The notes under the pieces are model-generated. The model was not told the DNA's origin, did not search any database, and was given only the letters and a program-made list of their open reading frames with translations. A stretch of DNA of 64,000 bases from Candidatus Polarisedimenticolia bacterium (GTDB taxonomy: Bacteria > Acidobacteriota > Polarisedimenticolia > Gp22-AA2), in contig DASYUH010000004.1 of the NCBI GenBank assembly GCA_036001465.1, positions 26,001 through 90,000 on the forward strand, given 5' to 3'. The translations under genes were made by a program, and so were the position numbers. Below, piece by piece: positions 53,554-63,970 of this stretch; the stretch's first letter is position 1; every line of letters starts with the position of its first letter.

Positions 53554-54909
53554 CTAGATCATCATGATCTTGTTGCGCAGGATCAGGATCTCGAGCGCCA
53601 TCGCCGCCTTCTTCAGCAGACGACGGAATTCCTGGACGTCGGGAGCCATGGACGAGTCGGGGCCGTTGTCCGCATACAGGATGCCCGCCGGCCGCTCGGC
53701 GATGGTGAGCGGCATGAGCAGCACGCGCGCCGGTGGGGGACACCCGAGGTCGAGATAGAACTTGGCGTTGGCCGGCAGGTCGGGGACCGGGCCGTAGAAG
53801 TAGTCGGCGCCGGAGCGGACGAACAGGAAGAGCGAGGGCCGATCGAGCGGCACGATGACGTTCCGGACCCTCGTCGGTGCGAGGCCCCCGCCGCGCCCGC
53901 TCCACCCCAGGACACGGTCGGGCTGGGCCACGAACAGGGCGGCGCGCAGAAACCTGGTGGCCGTGAAATCGAGAACCGCATCGAAGACGTCGTCACGCGT
54001 CTCGGCCTCGCGCAGGCTGGCGGAAACCGTCTCGATGGCCAGCACCGGAGGCGTGGCCGGGACCGCCTGGGCGCCGGACGACCGGCTTCCGGACCATGCC
54101 GGCCCGACCGCGATGGGACGGGTCACTGTCGGCGGCCCGGCAGGCAGCACGACGGGCGACGGCGACGCCGGACGGGGGGGGACGGGCGGCGGCGCGGCGG
54201 CGGGCCGGTTCTCCCCGACTGCGGCGTCGGGCGTCTCCTCCCTCCATGCGTGCAGGGAGCGGGGGAGCGGTCCGGACGACTCCAGACCCGGTGGGGACAC
54301 GTCCGGGGAGACATCCATGAACGGCTGGTCGAGGTCACCCGGGTCGGCATTGAGCGGCAGGCCATCGAGCCCGATTTCGGGCAGCTGAGGCTTTGGCGCC
54401 GCCGACTTCAGAGGAGCCGCGACCCTCGCCCGCTGAGGCTCGATCGGCCCGGGGGCCACCGGGATCGCCTTCGTTCCGAGGCTGATGCCGTAGTAGCGCT
54501 CAATCGCCTGGATCAGGCGAAACTCGGTTGCGACATACGGTTCGATCGGCAGCCCCGTGAGGAAGGCGATCTCGTCCAGGGCGATCAGGTCCTTGGGATC
54601 GCGCATCGCCAGGTGCAGCCGCCGCCCCTCGATGGCGATCGGCGCGATGCAGTACTTGGCGGCCAGGCGCCCCGGCACGGTGGCGATGACTTCGGCCGAT
54701 ACGGTCTCCAGGCGCCGGGCGGGCGCGTAGCGCGTGCGGGCGATCTCGGCGAGGTACTCGCCGAGCGTGTCCTCGTCGATGAACCCGAGCTTGATGAGGC
54801 TGTGGCCCAGCCGCTCGCCGAAGAATGCCTTGTCGTGCAGCCCGCGCTGCAGCTGCTCCTCGGTGAGCTTCCCCTTGCCGATCAGCCACTCGCCGAGCTT
54901 CTGGGTCAC
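53554..54909 (-). CDS. MshEN (GspE N-terminal) protein with C-terminal GAF-like domain, no ATPase
   Basis: 451 residues. Residues 1-165 are a GspE/MshE N-terminal domain with two copies of the c-di-GMP-binding motif (KLGEWLIGKGKLTEEQL at 4-20 and RLGHSLIKLGFIDEDTL about 33-49). The Pro/Ala-rich middle (about 175-300) is disordered. The C-terminal part (about 305-451) looks like a GAF domain (PLTIAERPAGILYADNG). The secretion ATPase domain is absent, so it is not a GspE. It may be a free c-di-GMP sensor or an adaptor for pilus or secretion systems. GTG start. It lies 53 bp after pnp on the same strand. Confidence 0.72.
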   Translation of the reverse strand: MTQKLGEWLIGKGKLTEEQLQRGLHDKAFFGERLGHSLIKLGFIDEDTLGEYLAEIARTRYAPARRLETVSAEVIATVPGRLAAKYCIAPIAIEGRRLHLAMRDPKDLIALDEIAFLTGLPIEPYVATEFRLIQAIERYYGISLGTKAIPVAPGPIEPQRARVAAPLKSAAPKPQLPEIGLDGLPLNADPGDLDQPFMDVSPDVSPPGLESSGPLPRSLHAWREETPDAAVGENRPAAAPPPVPPRPASPSPVVLPAGPPTVTRPIAVGPAWSGSRSSGAQAVPATPPVLAIETVSASLREAETRDDVFDAVLDFTATRFLRAALFVAQPDRVLGWSGRGGGLAPTRVRNVIVPLDRPSLFLFVRSGADYFYGPVPDLPANAKFYLDLGCPPPARVLLMPLTIAERPAGILYADNGPDSSMAPDVQEFRRLLKKAAMALEILILRNKIMMI

Positions 54910-54962
54910 ATGCGCTCCCGGGGCTCAGCCCGTTCGTCGTCCGGGGGACGGCCGGGATCTCT

Positions 54963-57176
54963 CTAGCGGTTGCGGGACGAGTGGTGCCTGCGGCCGTGGC
55001 CGCCCGAGCCCCCGCCGCCTCCGAACGGGCGGCGGGATCCTCCGGGGCCGCGCTCGGCCGCAACGGGCTCCGGCCCCGCCGGCTCCCCCGCCTCGATCCG
55101 CTTGTCGCGCAGCACCGCCTTGCGGCTCAGACGGATGCGATCGCCGTCCACGTCGATCACCTTCACCAGGATCTCCTCGCCCTCCTTGATCTCGTCCTGG
55201 ACTTCCTTGACGCGGTGCTCCGCGACCTCGGAGATGTGGAGTAGCCCTTCCATGCCGGGAAGGATCTCCACGAAGGCCCCGAAGTTGGCGATGCGGGTGA
55301 CCTTGCCCAGGTAGGTCTTGCCGACCTCCGCCTCGGCGGTGATCTCCTTGATGATCTCGATCGCCTTGAGCGCCGAGCCCTCGTCGACCGAGGCGATATT
55401 GATGCGGCCATCGTCCTCGACGTCGATCTTGCAGCCGGTCCTCTCGATGATCGAGCGGATCATCTTGCCGCCCGGTCCGATCACCTCGCGGATCTTGTCC
55501 TTGTTGATGCGGATCGTGAAGATGCGCGGGGCGAACGTCGAGATGTTCGCGCGCGGCCTGGAGAGGGTGGCGTCCATGGCGTCCAGGATCTGCATCCGTG
55601 CCGCGCGCGCCTGGGAGAGGGCCTGGTCCATGATCCCCTTGCTGATCCCGTCGATCTTGATGTCCATCTGCAGGGCGGTGATCCCCTCCCGCGTGCCGGC
55701 CACCTTGAAATCCATGTCGCCGTAATGGTCCTCGACCCCCGCGATGTCGGTGAGAATCACGTAGCTGTCTTTTTCCTTGACCAGGCCCATGGCCGCGCCG
55801 GCGACCGCGGAGCGCAGGGGCACGCCGGCGTCCATCAGCGACAGCGATCCGCCGCAGATCGAGGCCATCGACGAGGAGCCGTTGGACTCGAGGATGTCGG
55901 ACACCAGCCGGATGGTGTAGGGGAACTCGTCCTCTCCCGGCATCAGGGGCAGGAGCGCCCGCTCGGCGAGGGCACCGTGGCCGATTTCACGCCGGCCGGG
56001 ACCGCGCAGGAACTTGACCTCTCCCACGGAGAAGGGGGGGAAGTTGTAGTGCAGCATGAAGCGCTTCTCGGACTCGCCCTCGAGCCAGTCCAGCCGCTGC
56101 GCGTCCTCGGAGGTCCCGAGGGTCGAGGTGACCAGCGCCTGCGTCTCGCCGCGCGTGAACAGGGCCGAGCCGTGCGTCCGGGGGAGCACGCCGACCTCGC
56201 AGGTGACCTTGCGGACCTGGTTGGCGGCGCGGCCGTCGAAGCGCCGGCGCTCGTCCAGGAGCTCGTGGCGCGCGATTTTCTTGTGCAGGTCGTTCAGGAT
56301 CAGCCCGGCCTCGGCGCGCCGCTGCGGCTCGCTTTCGGGGATCGCCTGGATCTGGGCGTCCATCAGGGCGGCCACCGCGCGATAGGACTCGATCTTCACG
56401 GGCATCTTCATCGCCTGGTACAGGGGGGCCCTGACGGCCTCCTCGAGCTGGCGGTACAGGTCCTTGTCGAACTCCCTGGCCTTCGCCTCCCGTTTCGGCC
56501 TGCCGACCTCGCGCCTCAGATCCTCTTGAAGCCCGACCAGCGTCCGGCAGTGTCCCTGTCCGAACCAGATCGCCTCGAGCATCTCGCGCTCCGAGACTTC
56601 GCTGGCGCCAGCCTCGACCATGACGATGTCCGAGGCGCTGCCGACGACGATCAGGTCCAGCCGGCTCGACTCCATCTGTTCGTAGGTCGGGTTGAGGACG
56701 TAGCCCGTCTCGTTCAACCCGACGCGGACCGCGGCGATCGGCTTGGAAAACGGTATGTCCGAGAGGTACAGCGACGTCGAAGCGCCCGTGATGGCCAGGA
56801 CGTCCGGGTCGTTGGCCAGGTCGGCCGACAGGACCAGGGCGATCACCTGCGTCTCGAACGACCAGCCCTTCGGAAACAGGGGGCGGATGGGGCGATCGAT
56901 CATGCGGGACGTGAGGGTCTCCTTCTCGTTCGGCCGGCCCTCGCGCTTGAAGAAACCGCCGGGAATCTTCCCGGCGGCATAGGTGTTTTCGCGGTAGTCG
57001 ACGGTGAGAGGCAGGAAGCTGACTCCGGGTCTCTCGCGGCGATCGGCGGTGGCCGTGACCAGAACGACCGTGTCGCCGTAGCGCACGGTGACGGCGCCGT
57101 CGGCCTGCCGGGCCACTTTGCCGGTCTCGATCGTCAGGGGCCTGCCGCCAAAATCGAGGGTGCGTGTCGTGGTCAA
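54963..57176 (-). CDS. pnp: Polyribonucleotide nucleotidyltransferase (PNPase)
   Basis: 737 residues; phosphorolytic 3'-5' exoribonuclease and degradosome component. Order: RNase PH domain 1 (about 10-140), helical domain (150-235), RNase PH domain 2 (about 320-545, with FPPFSVGEVKFLRGPGRREI), KH (about 552-610: EVIGPGGKMIRSIIE), S1 (about 620-690: GKVTRIANFGAFVEILPG) and a Gly/Arg-rich tail. TTG start with AGGAGG upstream. The 298-bp 5' region separates it from rpsO, the usual partner. Confidence 0.97.
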   Translation of the reverse strand: MTTTRTLDFGGRPLTIETGKVARQADGAVTVRYGDTVVLVTATADRRERPGVSFLPLTVDYRENTYAAGKIPGGFFKREGRPNEKETLTSRMIDRPIRPLFPKGWSFETQVIALVLSADLANDPDVLAITGASTSLYLSDIPFSKPIAAVRVGLNETGYVLNPTYEQMESSRLDLIVVGSASDIVMVEAGASEVSEREMLEAIWFGQGHCRTLVGLQEDLRREVGRPKREAKAREFDKDLYRQLEEAVRAPLYQAMKMPVKIESYRAVAALMDAQIQAIPESEPQRRAEAGLILNDLHKKIARHELLDERRRFDGRAANQVRKVTCEVGVLPRTHGSALFTRGETQALVTSTLGTSEDAQRLDWLEGESEKRFMLHYNFPPFSVGEVKFLRGPGRREIGHGALAERALLPLMPGEDEFPYTIRLVSDILESNGSSSMASICGGSLSLMDAGVPLRSAVAGAAMGLVKEKDSYVILTDIAGVEDHYGDMDFKVAGTREGITALQMDIKIDGISKGIMDQALSQARAARMQILDAMDATLSRPRANISTFAPRIFTIRINKDKIREVIGPGGKMIRSIIERTGCKIDVEDDGRINIASVDEGSALKAIEIIKEITAEAEVGKTYLGKVTRIANFGAFVEILPGMEGLLHISEVAEHRVKEVQDEIKEGEEILVKVIDVDGDRIRLSRKAVLRDKRIEAGEPAGPEPVAAERGPGGSRRPFGGGGGSGGHGRRHHSSRNR

Positions 57177-57474
57177 ATCGTCCTCCTGAATCAGACCGGG
57201 CGAGCCGTCAGCGCTCGGGGGCGGTCCGGGCCGGGGCGCTCAGGCACCCGCGGCGATGAGTGGAAGGCAGCTTTGCACCATGACGGCGATCGAGGACGGA
57301 TTCGACGCGAGACCCTGGGCACCGCCGGGGGAAGGGAAGACTGAAGGATAGGAAAGTAGGAGGAAGCCAGATTTCCCTTCAAGTAATCCCCGGAGTCGTT
57401 CGTCACGTCTGAACGGTGCCATCCGGTGCGCGTGGAAACCGCTGCGGGTGCCGTCGCCCGGGATCGCCGCCTTC
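57177..57474 (-). other. rpsO-pnp intercistronic region
   Basis: Nearly 300 bases with no gene I can support. Two distant perfect nine-base complements, 57243-57251 (GGCACCCGC) and 57444-57452 (GCGGGTGCC), could fold the leader. A purine/pyrimidine-skewed stretch lies at 57340-57390. In E. coli the pnp leader is cut by RNase III and autoregulated, so a control region here is expected. Confidence 0.35.
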
Positions 57475-57744
57475 CTATTTGCGGATCCCGAGTTTCTTGA
57501 TCAAGTCCCGGTAGCGCTCAGCGTTCCGATCTTTCAGATAGTCCAGAAGGCGACGCCGGGTCCCGACCATCTTCAAAAGGCCGCGGCGGGAATGATGATC
57601 CTTGGCATGCGAATTGAAATGATCGGTCAGGTCCTCGATCCGGCGGCTCAGGATCGCGATCTGGACCTCGGGTGACCCGGTGTCCGATGGGTGAGCCTGA
57701 AAGGAACTGATGATCTCGGTCTTCCGGTCTTTCGTCAGCGCCAT
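57475..57744 (-). CDS. rpsO: 30S ribosomal protein S15
   Basis: 89 residues, the normal size: [16 protein letters not shown], then [36 protein letters not shown] and LGIRK at the end. Binds 16S rRNA early in small-subunit assembly. It has its own promoter and precedes pnp. Confidence 0.98.
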   Translation of the reverse strand: MALTKDRKTEIISSFQAHPSDTGSPEVQIAILSRRIEDLTDHFNSHAKDHHSRRGLLKMVGTRRRLLDYLKDRNAERYRDLIKKLGIRK

Positions 57745-57797
57745 CTGCCTTCTCGTTCCGATGATCCGGGTCGCTCGAAGCGCATCGGGAGGGCGTC

Positions 57798-57826
57798 ACT
57801 CTAGCACAGGTCCAGGGGGCTGTAAA
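57798..57826 (-). promoter_or_regulatory. Sigma70 promoter of rpsO
   Basis: Minus strand TTTACA (57826-57821), N17, TAGAGT (57803-57798), with TGC before the -10 giving the extended form TGCTAGAGT. It is 54 bases before the rpsO ATG. Confidence 0.65.
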
Positions 57827-57875
57827 GCGCTTGTCCGGGGGCCGATGAGAGCGTCCCAATGGGGGGGGCGGGCTC

Positions 57876-58799
57876 CTACCCTCCGAACACGATGTGGGGC
57901 CGGATGACGGGCCTCGCCTCGGAGGGGGCGGGGAGCTGCACCTCCCCGATGCCGATGAGGCGACCCTCCGGTCCCTTCAGCCGGCAACGCCCGGGGGGGA
58001 GCGGCGGGCGGGGCGCTGCCACCTCGCCAAGGCCGCAGGGTCGTCCATGCCGAATCGCGTGGATGCCCGCCGCGGTCAGGACCAGGGTGGGAATGCCCAG
58101 GGGGATCTCATCCATCGGCGTGGCGCGTCCCGCCGCCCCGGCGCCGAGCGTCCGGATTTCATCCGGGGTCAGCGCACCCTGAAGCGTGAACGGCCCCGCG
58201 GCCGTCCGTCGCAGCGAGTGCAGGTGGGCACCGCACCCCAGCATCTCACCGAGGTCGTGCGCGAACGACCTGAGGTAGGTCCCGGCGGAGACCTGGGCCT
58301 CGAAGGAGACCTCCTCTCCCAGGAGCCCGAGGAACTCGAGTCGCCGGAACGTCACCATCGTCGGCGTGGGGGAGACCGGCTTGTGGCGCCTCGCCAGCCG
58401 GTACATCGGCGTGCCACGCACCTTCTTGGCGGAGAAGACCGGAGGCACCTGGCTGACCGTGCCCCGGAACGTCTCGAAGGCCGTGCGCAGCGCCGACTCG
58501 TCGACGTGCACGGGCCGGGGCGGGCCGGCAGGAGTCCCGTCGCGATCGAAGGTGTCGGTGGCCACGCCCAGCTTGAGCGTGCCGCGATACGTCTTGTCCA
58601 TGCCGGACAGGAAAGTGGCCAGGCGCGTCGCCCGTCCTATCATCAGGACCAGAAGGCCCGTCGCCATCGGATCGAGCGTGCCGGCATGGCCGATCCGGCT
58701 CACCCCCAGCGCCCGCCGCGCGATCGCCACGATGTCATGCGAGGTCGGGCCCTCGGGCTTGTCCACCAGCAGGACGCCGTCCATCGTCGCGGCCGTCAT
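57876..58799 (-). CDS. truB: tRNA pseudouridine-55 synthase TruB
   Basis: 307 residues. Catalytic Asp in HAGTLDPMATGLLV (about 38-51), opening GVLLVDKPEGPTSHD, and the later RTAAGPFTL. It makes psi55 in the T-loop of tRNAs. The C-terminal PUA-like part is short. It directly follows rbfA, with adjacent stop and start. Its TAG stop is followed by GAGCC, the beginning of the stop-codon repeat, but the similarity ends there. Confidence 0.96.
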   Translation of the reverse strand: MTAATMDGVLLVDKPEGPTSHDIVAIARRALGVSRIGHAGTLDPMATGLLVLMIGRATRLATFLSGMDKTYRGTLKLGVATDTFDRDGTPAGPPRPVHVDESALRTAFETFRGTVSQVPPVFSAKKVRGTPMYRLARRHKPVSPTPTMVTFRRLEFLGLLGEEVSFEAQVSAGTYLRSFAHDLGEMLGCGAHLHSLRRTAAGPFTLQGALTPDEIRTLGAGAAGRATPMDEIPLGIPTLVLTAAGIHAIRHGRPCGLGEVAAPRPPLPPGRCRLKGPEGRLIGIGEVQLPAPSEARPVIRPHIVFGG

Positions 58800-59177
58800 C
58801 TACTCCTCCTCGTCGTCGGGCCGCGCCGCCCCGCGCCCGCCCTGATGAATCTGCTGCAGGACGCGCTCGATCCGGTCTCCCTGGTCGAGCGATTCGTCGA
58901 GCTCGAACCGGACGGCCGGCGCGAACCGCAACCCGAGGTTCTTGAACAGGGCGCGCTTGAAGAACCCGGAGGCGCTGTTGAGCGCCTTGATGGAGGCCTG
59001 CCGGGCCTGCGGCTCTCCGAGGATGCTGACGTACACGCGCACGTTCTTGAGATCGGGGCTGACGGTGGCTCCGGTGATGGTGACGAAGCCTACGCGTGGA
59101 TCGCGCACTTCGCGCAGGAGCAGGCGCGAGACCTCGCCCTTGATCAGATCGGACACCCGGTCGGTGCGTGTGCTCAA
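58800..59177 (-). CDS. rbfA: Ribosome-binding factor A
   Basis: 125 residues: RTDRVSDLIKGEVSRLL, then EVRDPRVGFVTITG and ALNSASGFFKRAL of the KH-type fold, and an acidic tail DDEEE. Needed for 30S maturation. TTG start (GAGGAATGCC upstream). Order infB-DUF503-rbfA-truB matches many non-proteobacterial genomes. Confidence 0.94.
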   Translation of the reverse strand: MSTRTDRVSDLIKGEVSRLLLREVRDPRVGFVTITGATVSPDLKNVRVYVSILGEPQARQASIKALNSASGFFKRALFKNLGLRFAPAVRFELDESLDQGDRIERVLQQIHQGGRGAARPDDEEE

Positions 59178-59235
59178 GGCATTCCTCGTGGCGGCCGATC
59201 CCCGTCGGGTCGGATCCGCCGGGGCGGACGGGCGA

Positions 59236-59520
59236 CTAGGTGAGATACTCGACGTCGCAGCTCAATACGTCTCCCGGCACCTTGCGCTCGACCTCACCCT
59301 GGATCGAGGCGAACGTCTGTTCCAGGGGGACGCGAGCGGCGGCGATCCCGACGATGCCGATCGTCGCGCGCTGCCACAGATCCTGGTGATCGATCTCGGC
59401 GACCGAGACGTTGTAGTGCCGCCGCAACCCGTCCTTCAGGCTGCGCAGGACCTGGCGCTTCTCCTTCAGGGAGGCGACTCCGGGAAGGCGAATCTCGATG
59501 ACGCACAGGCCCACGTTCAC
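59236..59520 (-). CDS. DUF503 (YlxP-like) protein
   Basis: 94 residues: NVGLCVIEIRLPGVASLKEK and RQVLRSLKDGLRRHYNVSVAE, then DLWQRATIGIVGIAA. A small ferredoxin-like domain usually encoded between infB and rbfA. In Firmicutes the homologue is YlxP, of uncertain role, perhaps in ribosome assembly. GTG start. Confidence 0.92.
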   Translation of the reverse strand: MNVGLCVIEIRLPGVASLKEKRQVLRSLKDGLRRHYNVSVAEIDHQDLWQRATIGIVGIAAARVPLEQTFASIQGEVERKVPGDVLSCDVEYLT

Positions 59521-59574
59521 GACGTCCGCCCCGTCGGTCCGACCGGGCCCTGCTGGCCGGGAGCCGGGCCGACA

Positions 59575-59591
59575 CTCGGACAGGCTCCTAG
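59575..59591 (-). repeat. TAGGAGCC stop-codon repeat, copy at infB
   Basis: CTAGGAGCCTGTCCGAG on the minus strand, with its TAG serving as the infB stop codon. It is identical to the copy at 14228-14244 and is followed by a GC-rich imperfect palindrome down to about 59540. Confidence 0.6.
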
Positions 59592-62344
59592 AGGGTCTTG
59601 ACGGCGATCTTCTCGACCTTGAACGCCTCGATCACATCGCCAATTTTCACGTCGTTGAAGTTGGCCAGGCCGATGCCGCACTCGTAACCCGACTTGACCT
59701 CGCTGGCGTCGTCCTTGAATCGCCTCAGCGAGGCCACCTTGCCGGTGTAGACGACGACGTTGTCGCGCAGCAGGCGGACCTCGGCGCTCCGCGTGATCTT
59801 GCCGTCCGACACGTAGGTGCCGGCGACCGTTCCGACCTTGGGTACCTTGAACACCTGGCGCACGTCGGCGCGCCCGAGGTAGACCTCCTTGGCCTCCGGA
59901 TCCAGGAGCCCGAGCATGGCGTTCTTGATTTCGTTGGTGATGTCGTAGATCACCGAGTGCAGCCGGATGTCGACCTTCTCTTTCTCGGCGAGCTCCTGGG
60001 CGCTGCGCTCCGGCCGGACGTTGTAACCGATGATGATGGCGTTGCTCGCCGAGGCCAGGTGGACGTCGGTCTCGGTGATGGCTCCGGATCCTGCATGAAT
60101 GGTCTTGATCTTGACCTTGTCGGACGGCAGGTCATTGAGGCTCTTGGCGAGGGCCTCCACGGAGCCCTGCACGTCGGCCTTGACCACCAGGGGCAGCTCC
60201 TTGACCGTCCCTTCCTTGATTTGCTGGTACAGGTGATCGAGGGTGAGCCGCGACGATTTCGCCATCGCTTCCTGGCGCAGTTTCTGCTGGCGGAAGGCGC
60301 CGATCTGCCGGACCTTCCACTCGTCCTCGAGGACCTGGAACGGGTTGCCTGCCTCCGGGACCCCCTCCAGGCCGAGGACCTCAACCGGAATGGAGGGCCC
60401 GGCCTCGCGGGCGCGGTGTCCGAGGTCATCGAACATGGCGCGTACCTTGCCGTGGATGGCGCCGGCGATGAACGGATCGCCGATGCGCAGCGTGCCGCGC
60501 TGCACCAGCACGGTGGCCACCGGCCCGCGCGAGCGATCGAGCCGGGCATCGAGCACGACGCCGGATGCGAGGGACGAGGGATCGGCCTTGAGCTCGCCGA
60601 TGTCCGCGACGAGGAGGATCATCTCCAGGAGCTCGTTGATCCCCAGCTTCTGCTTGGCGGAGATCGGTACGGCCACCACATCGCCGCCCCAGTCCTCCAC
60701 CAGGAGCCCCTGGTCCGAAAGCTGCTTCTTGACCCGGTCGAGATTCGCGCCGGGCTTGTCCATCTTGTTGATCGCCACGACCAGCGGCACGCCGGCCGCC
60801 CGGGCGTGATGGACCGCTTCGATCGTCTGCGGCATGACGCCGTCGTCCGCCGCCACCACCAGCACGACGATGTCGGTCACGCGCGCCCCGCGCGCCCGCA
60901 TCATGGTGAACGCCTCATGGCCGGGCGTGTCGATGAACGTGATGCCGCGCTCCTTGCGGCGGATGTGGTACGCGCCGATATGCTGCGTGATCCCGCCGGC
61001 CTCGCCGCCGGCGATGTTCGACTCGCGGATCGCGTCGAGCAGCGAGGTCTTTCCGTGATCGACGTGCCCCATGATCGTCACGACCGGGTCGCGCGGCCGC
61101 AGGTCCGCCGGTTCGGCCTCTTTGGTCTGCTCGAGGGACACCTCCTCCTCGAACGAGATCACCTTCGCGTCGAAACCGAACTCCCGGCAGATCTCCTTGG
61201 CCATGTTGACGTCGAGCGGCTGGTTGATCGTCGACATGATCCCGCGTCCCAGGAGCCTGGTGATGATGTCCTTGGCCTTGCGGTCCATCTTCTCGGACAG
61301 TTCCTTGACCGTCACTCCTTCGGTGATCGTGATCTCCTGGAGCACGTCGGGGATCACGGGAGGAGAGGGGACTGCAGGCCTGGGGGGCGGCGGCGGGACG
61401 GCGTGTGGCCTGGGGCTCGGCGAGGCCGCCGTCGCCGATGAAGCGGTGGCACCCGCCTGATGCCTGGCCGGCTCCACCCGCCCCGCGGGTCTGAGCGGCG
61501 TCGGCGTCGTGCTGGGGCGTGAGCCGGCCACCGGCCGCGCCCCCGTCGAGGAGGGGACAGGGGAGGTGAGCCCCCCCGGCCTCGGCCCGCGCTGAGGCTG
61601 TCCCACGCCCACCAGCGGCCGGGCCGGTGCCGCAACCCCGGGCCTCTGGCCGGTAACTGTGCCGGAGACAGGCCTGGTCGCAGTCGATGGTGACTGTCCC
61701 GGCCGGGTGGAGGTCGTCGCCGGACCTTTGGTCACCGCCGGCCGCACCAGGGAACCCGGCACCTGGGGTCGCGGCGGTACCCCAGGCGCGGCCGGCCGGA
61801 TGGTGGTCGTGGCGTAATTTCGCACCGGGATCCCGGCTTTGGGCGGCGCCGGGGCGGCTCCCGGGGCGCCGGCCGGCGCCTGGGGTCGCGCGGGGACCGC
61901 CGTCGCGGGATGCCTCGGTGGCCCGGAAATCCGGCCCGCGGCGGAGGGCGGCGTCTTCGAGCCGGCCGGAGTGGTGACCTGCGCTGCGGACGGTCGCGGA
62001 AGCGCCGCGGAGGGCGTGACGGACGACTTGGCTGCGGCCGTGTTCACGGGGGCCGCGGCGGGGCGCGCCTTCACCGGGGGCTTGGGAACCGAACGCATCG
62101 CGGGGTCTCCGGCCCCCGCGCCGTGGGGGGCGGCGGGTTTCGCGGCGACCTTCTTGGGCATCACAGCTTCGGCGGGCTTCGGGGCGGCGGGCGGCATGGA
62201 AGCGCGCAATCGCCCCGCCATCTCATCCTCGACGGTGCTCAGGTTCGTTTTCGCCTCGACCCCCAGGTCGTGGAGTCGCGCCAGGATCTCCGAGACCTTG
62301 AGGTTCAGTTCCTTCGCGAGTTGTCCAACCCGAATCTTGGCCAT
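59588..62344 (-). CDS. infB: Translation initiation factor IF-2
   Basis: 918 residues. N-terminal IF2N domain (1-55: [20 protein letters not shown]), a long Ala/Pro-rich linker (about 56-330) of low complexity, a second short IF2N-like region (about 340-410), the GTPase domain with GHVDHGKTS (about 426-434), DTPGHE and NKMDKP, then domains II-IV. It places initiator tRNA on the 30S subunit. It follows nusA after three bases. The extended linker is typical of high-GC genomes. Confidence 0.97.
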   Translation of the reverse strand: MAKIRVGQLAKELNLKVSEILARLHDLGVEAKTNLSTVEDEMAGRLRASMPPAAPKPAEAVMPKKVAAKPAAPHGAGAGDPAMRSVPKPPVKARPAAAPVNTAAAKSSVTPSAALPRPSAAQVTTPAGSKTPPSAAGRISGPPRHPATAVPARPQAPAGAPGAAPAPPKAGIPVRNYATTTIRPAAPGVPPRPQVPGSLVRPAVTKGPATTSTRPGQSPSTATRPVSGTVTGQRPGVAAPARPLVGVGQPQRGPRPGGLTSPVPSSTGARPVAGSRPSTTPTPLRPAGRVEPARHQAGATASSATAASPSPRPHAVPPPPPRPAVPSPPVIPDVLQEITITEGVTVKELSEKMDRKAKDIITRLLGRGIMSTINQPLDVNMAKEICREFGFDAKVISFEEEVSLEQTKEAEPADLRPRDPVVTIMGHVDHGKTSLLDAIRESNIAGGEAGGITQHIGAYHIRRKERGITFIDTPGHEAFTMMRARGARVTDIVVLVVAADDGVMPQTIEAVHHARAAGVPLVVAINKMDKPGANLDRVKKQLSDQGLLVEDWGGDVVAVPISAKQKLGINELLEMILLVADIGELKADPSSLASGVVLDARLDRSRGPVATVLVQRGTLRIGDPFIAGAIHGKVRAMFDDLGHRAREAGPSIPVEVLGLEGVPEAGNPFQVLEDEWKVRQIGAFRQQKLRQEAMAKSSRLTLDHLYQQIKEGTVKELPLVVKADVQGSVEALAKSLNDLPSDKVKIKTIHAGSGAITETDVHLASASNAIIIGYNVRPERSAQELAEKEKVDIRLHSVIYDITNEIKNAMLGLLDPEAKEVYLGRADVRQVFKVPKVGTVAGTYVSDGKITRSAEVRLLRDNVVVYTGKVASLRRFKDDASEVKSGYECGIGLANFNDVKIGDVIEAFKVEKIAVKTL

Positions 62345-62347
62345 CGT

Positions 62348-63970
62348 TCAGTCCTCCGTCCGCCGGTCGGACCCATCCCCGGCAGGCTTGGGACCGGGCG
62401 CCAGGGACTCCTCGCGGTGATCGGAAGCAGGCCCCACCTCATCCACACCCTCGGGCGCCTCCGTGTCTCCGGGGCTCGTCTGCGTGTCCTCGTACTCCTG
62501 GTCGGAGGCGCCGTTCCCTCCGCCGTCCTCGGCCTGAGAATCCGCCGCGGCGCCGTCCGCGGCCGCCGCGGCCTCCTCCTGCCGCGCGGCCTCTATGGCA
62601 GCCGCCTCGTCGGCCAGCCTCGCCTGCTCCTCGGCCTGGAGCGCGGCGGCCTCGGCTTCTTCCTGCTCCCGCTGCAGCCTCTCCGCCTCCTCGCGCTCGG
62701 CGCGCGCCTGCAGGCCCGCCTCCGCAGCGGCGACGATCTTCTCGGCCGTCTTGGGGCCGACCCCGGGGATCTGCGTCAGCCCTTCCACCTGGGCGGCGAT
62801 GATGCCGTCGAGGCTGCCGATGCCGCCTTCGCGGAGCTTCTGCAGGACCTTCTCGCTCACGCCCTCGAGCGTGGCCATCTCGCGCGTGTCCCGCGCCATC
62901 CGCTCCATTTCCGCCTCGACCTCGCGCTTCTTCTCCTGCTCGCTCTTGATGTCGATTTTCCAGCCGACGAGCCGCGAAGCCAGTCGCACGTTCTGGCCTT
63001 TCTTGCCGATGGCGAGGGAAAGCTGCTCGTCGTCCACCACGACTTCGAGGGTGCGGTTCTCGCTGTCCGTGATCTGCACGCGGTTGATCTTGGCCGGGTT
63101 GAGGGCGTTGGTCACGAAGGTGCTGACGTCGTCAGAGAACTCGACGATGTCGATCTTCTCGCCTCGCAGCTCGCGGATGATCGACTGCACGCGCGATCCC
63201 TTCATGCCGACGCACGCGCCGACCGGATCGACGTCGCGGTCTTTCGAGCGCACAGCCACCTTGGCGCGATCGCCGGAATCATGCACGGCCCTCTCGATCG
63301 CGACGGTGCCGTCGTAGATTTCGGGAACCTCCATCTCGAACAGCTTGATGAGGAGGCGCTCGTCGGTCCTCGACAGGATCACCTGGGGACCCTTCGCGTT
63401 GCGGTCCACGTCCACGATGACGGCGCGAATGCGATCCCCCTGGCTGTAGCGTTCCGCCTTGGATTGCTCCTTCTTGGGGAGCAGGCCCTCCGTGCGGCCC
63501 AGATCGATGATGATGTTGCCGCGCTCGAACCGCTTGACGACGCCGTTCACCAGCTCGCCGACCCGGCCGATGTACTCCTTGTAGACGTTGTCCCGCTCGG
63601 CTTCGCGCACCTTCTGGAAGATGATCTGCTTGGCGGCCTGCGCCGCGATCCGACCGAGCTGAGCCAGCTCTTCCCGGGGCTTGTGAATCTCGACGATCCC
63701 CTCGTCATTGGCCGGCAGCGCCAGGTCTTCGGCCTCGACCGGCGAGATCTCGAGGTCGGGATTGGTCACGTCCTCGACGATCTTCTTCCGGGCGAAGACC
63801 AGGAGGGAGCCGGTCTCGCGGTCGAACTTGGCACCCAGGTCCTCCTTGGTGCGGAAGTATTTCTTCGCCGCGGCCGCGTAGGCGTCCTCGACGGCCTGGA
63901 TGATGATGTCGACCTCGATTCCCTTTTCCCGGCCGACCTGTTCGATCGCTTGAAAGATTTCATTGCTCAT
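62348..63970 (-). CDS. nusA: Transcription termination/antitermination factor NusA
   Basis: 540 residues: N-terminal RNAP-binding domain (1-125), S1 (about 130-200: [20 protein letters not shown]), KH1 and KH2 (about 205-345: [18 protein letters not shown] and [16 protein letters not shown]), a helix-hairpin-helix repeat (about 370-420: [16 protein letters not shown]) and an acidic Ala/Glu-rich tail (about 425-540). ATG with AAGAGGA upstream. rimP, expected next, would lie beyond the window. The small ylxR gene often found between nusA and infB is absent. Confidence 0.97.
   Translation of the reverse strand: MSNEIFQAIEQVGREKGIEVDIIIQAVEDAYAAAAKKYFRTKEDLGAKFDRETGSLLVFARKKIVEDVTNPDLEISPVEAEDLALPANDEGIVEIHKPREELAQLGRIAAQAAKQIIFQKVREAERDNVYKEYIGRVGELVNGVVKRFERGNIIIDLGRTEGLLPKKEQSKAERYSQGDRIRAVIVDVDRNAKGPQVILSRTDERLLIKLFEMEVPEIYDGTVAIERAVHDSGDRAKVAVRSKDRDVDPVGACVGMKGSRVQSIIRELRGEKIDIVEFSDDVSTFVTNALNPAKINRVQITDSENRTLEVVVDDEQLSLAIGKKGQNVRLASRLVGWKIDIKSEQEKKREVEAEMERMARDTREMATLEGVSEKVLQKLREGGIGSLDGIIAAQVEGLTQIPGVGPKTAEKIVAAAEAGLQARAEREEAERLQREQEEAEAAALQAEEQARLADEAAAIEAARQEEAAAAADGAAADSQAEDGGGNGASDQEYEDTQTSPGDTEAPEGVDEVGPASDHREESLAPGPKPAGDGSDRRTED

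Noticed and set aside
53554..54909. Annotation as a type II secretion ATPase GspE
   Set aside because: Only the N-terminal domain is shared; Walker motifs and the ATPase core are absent.
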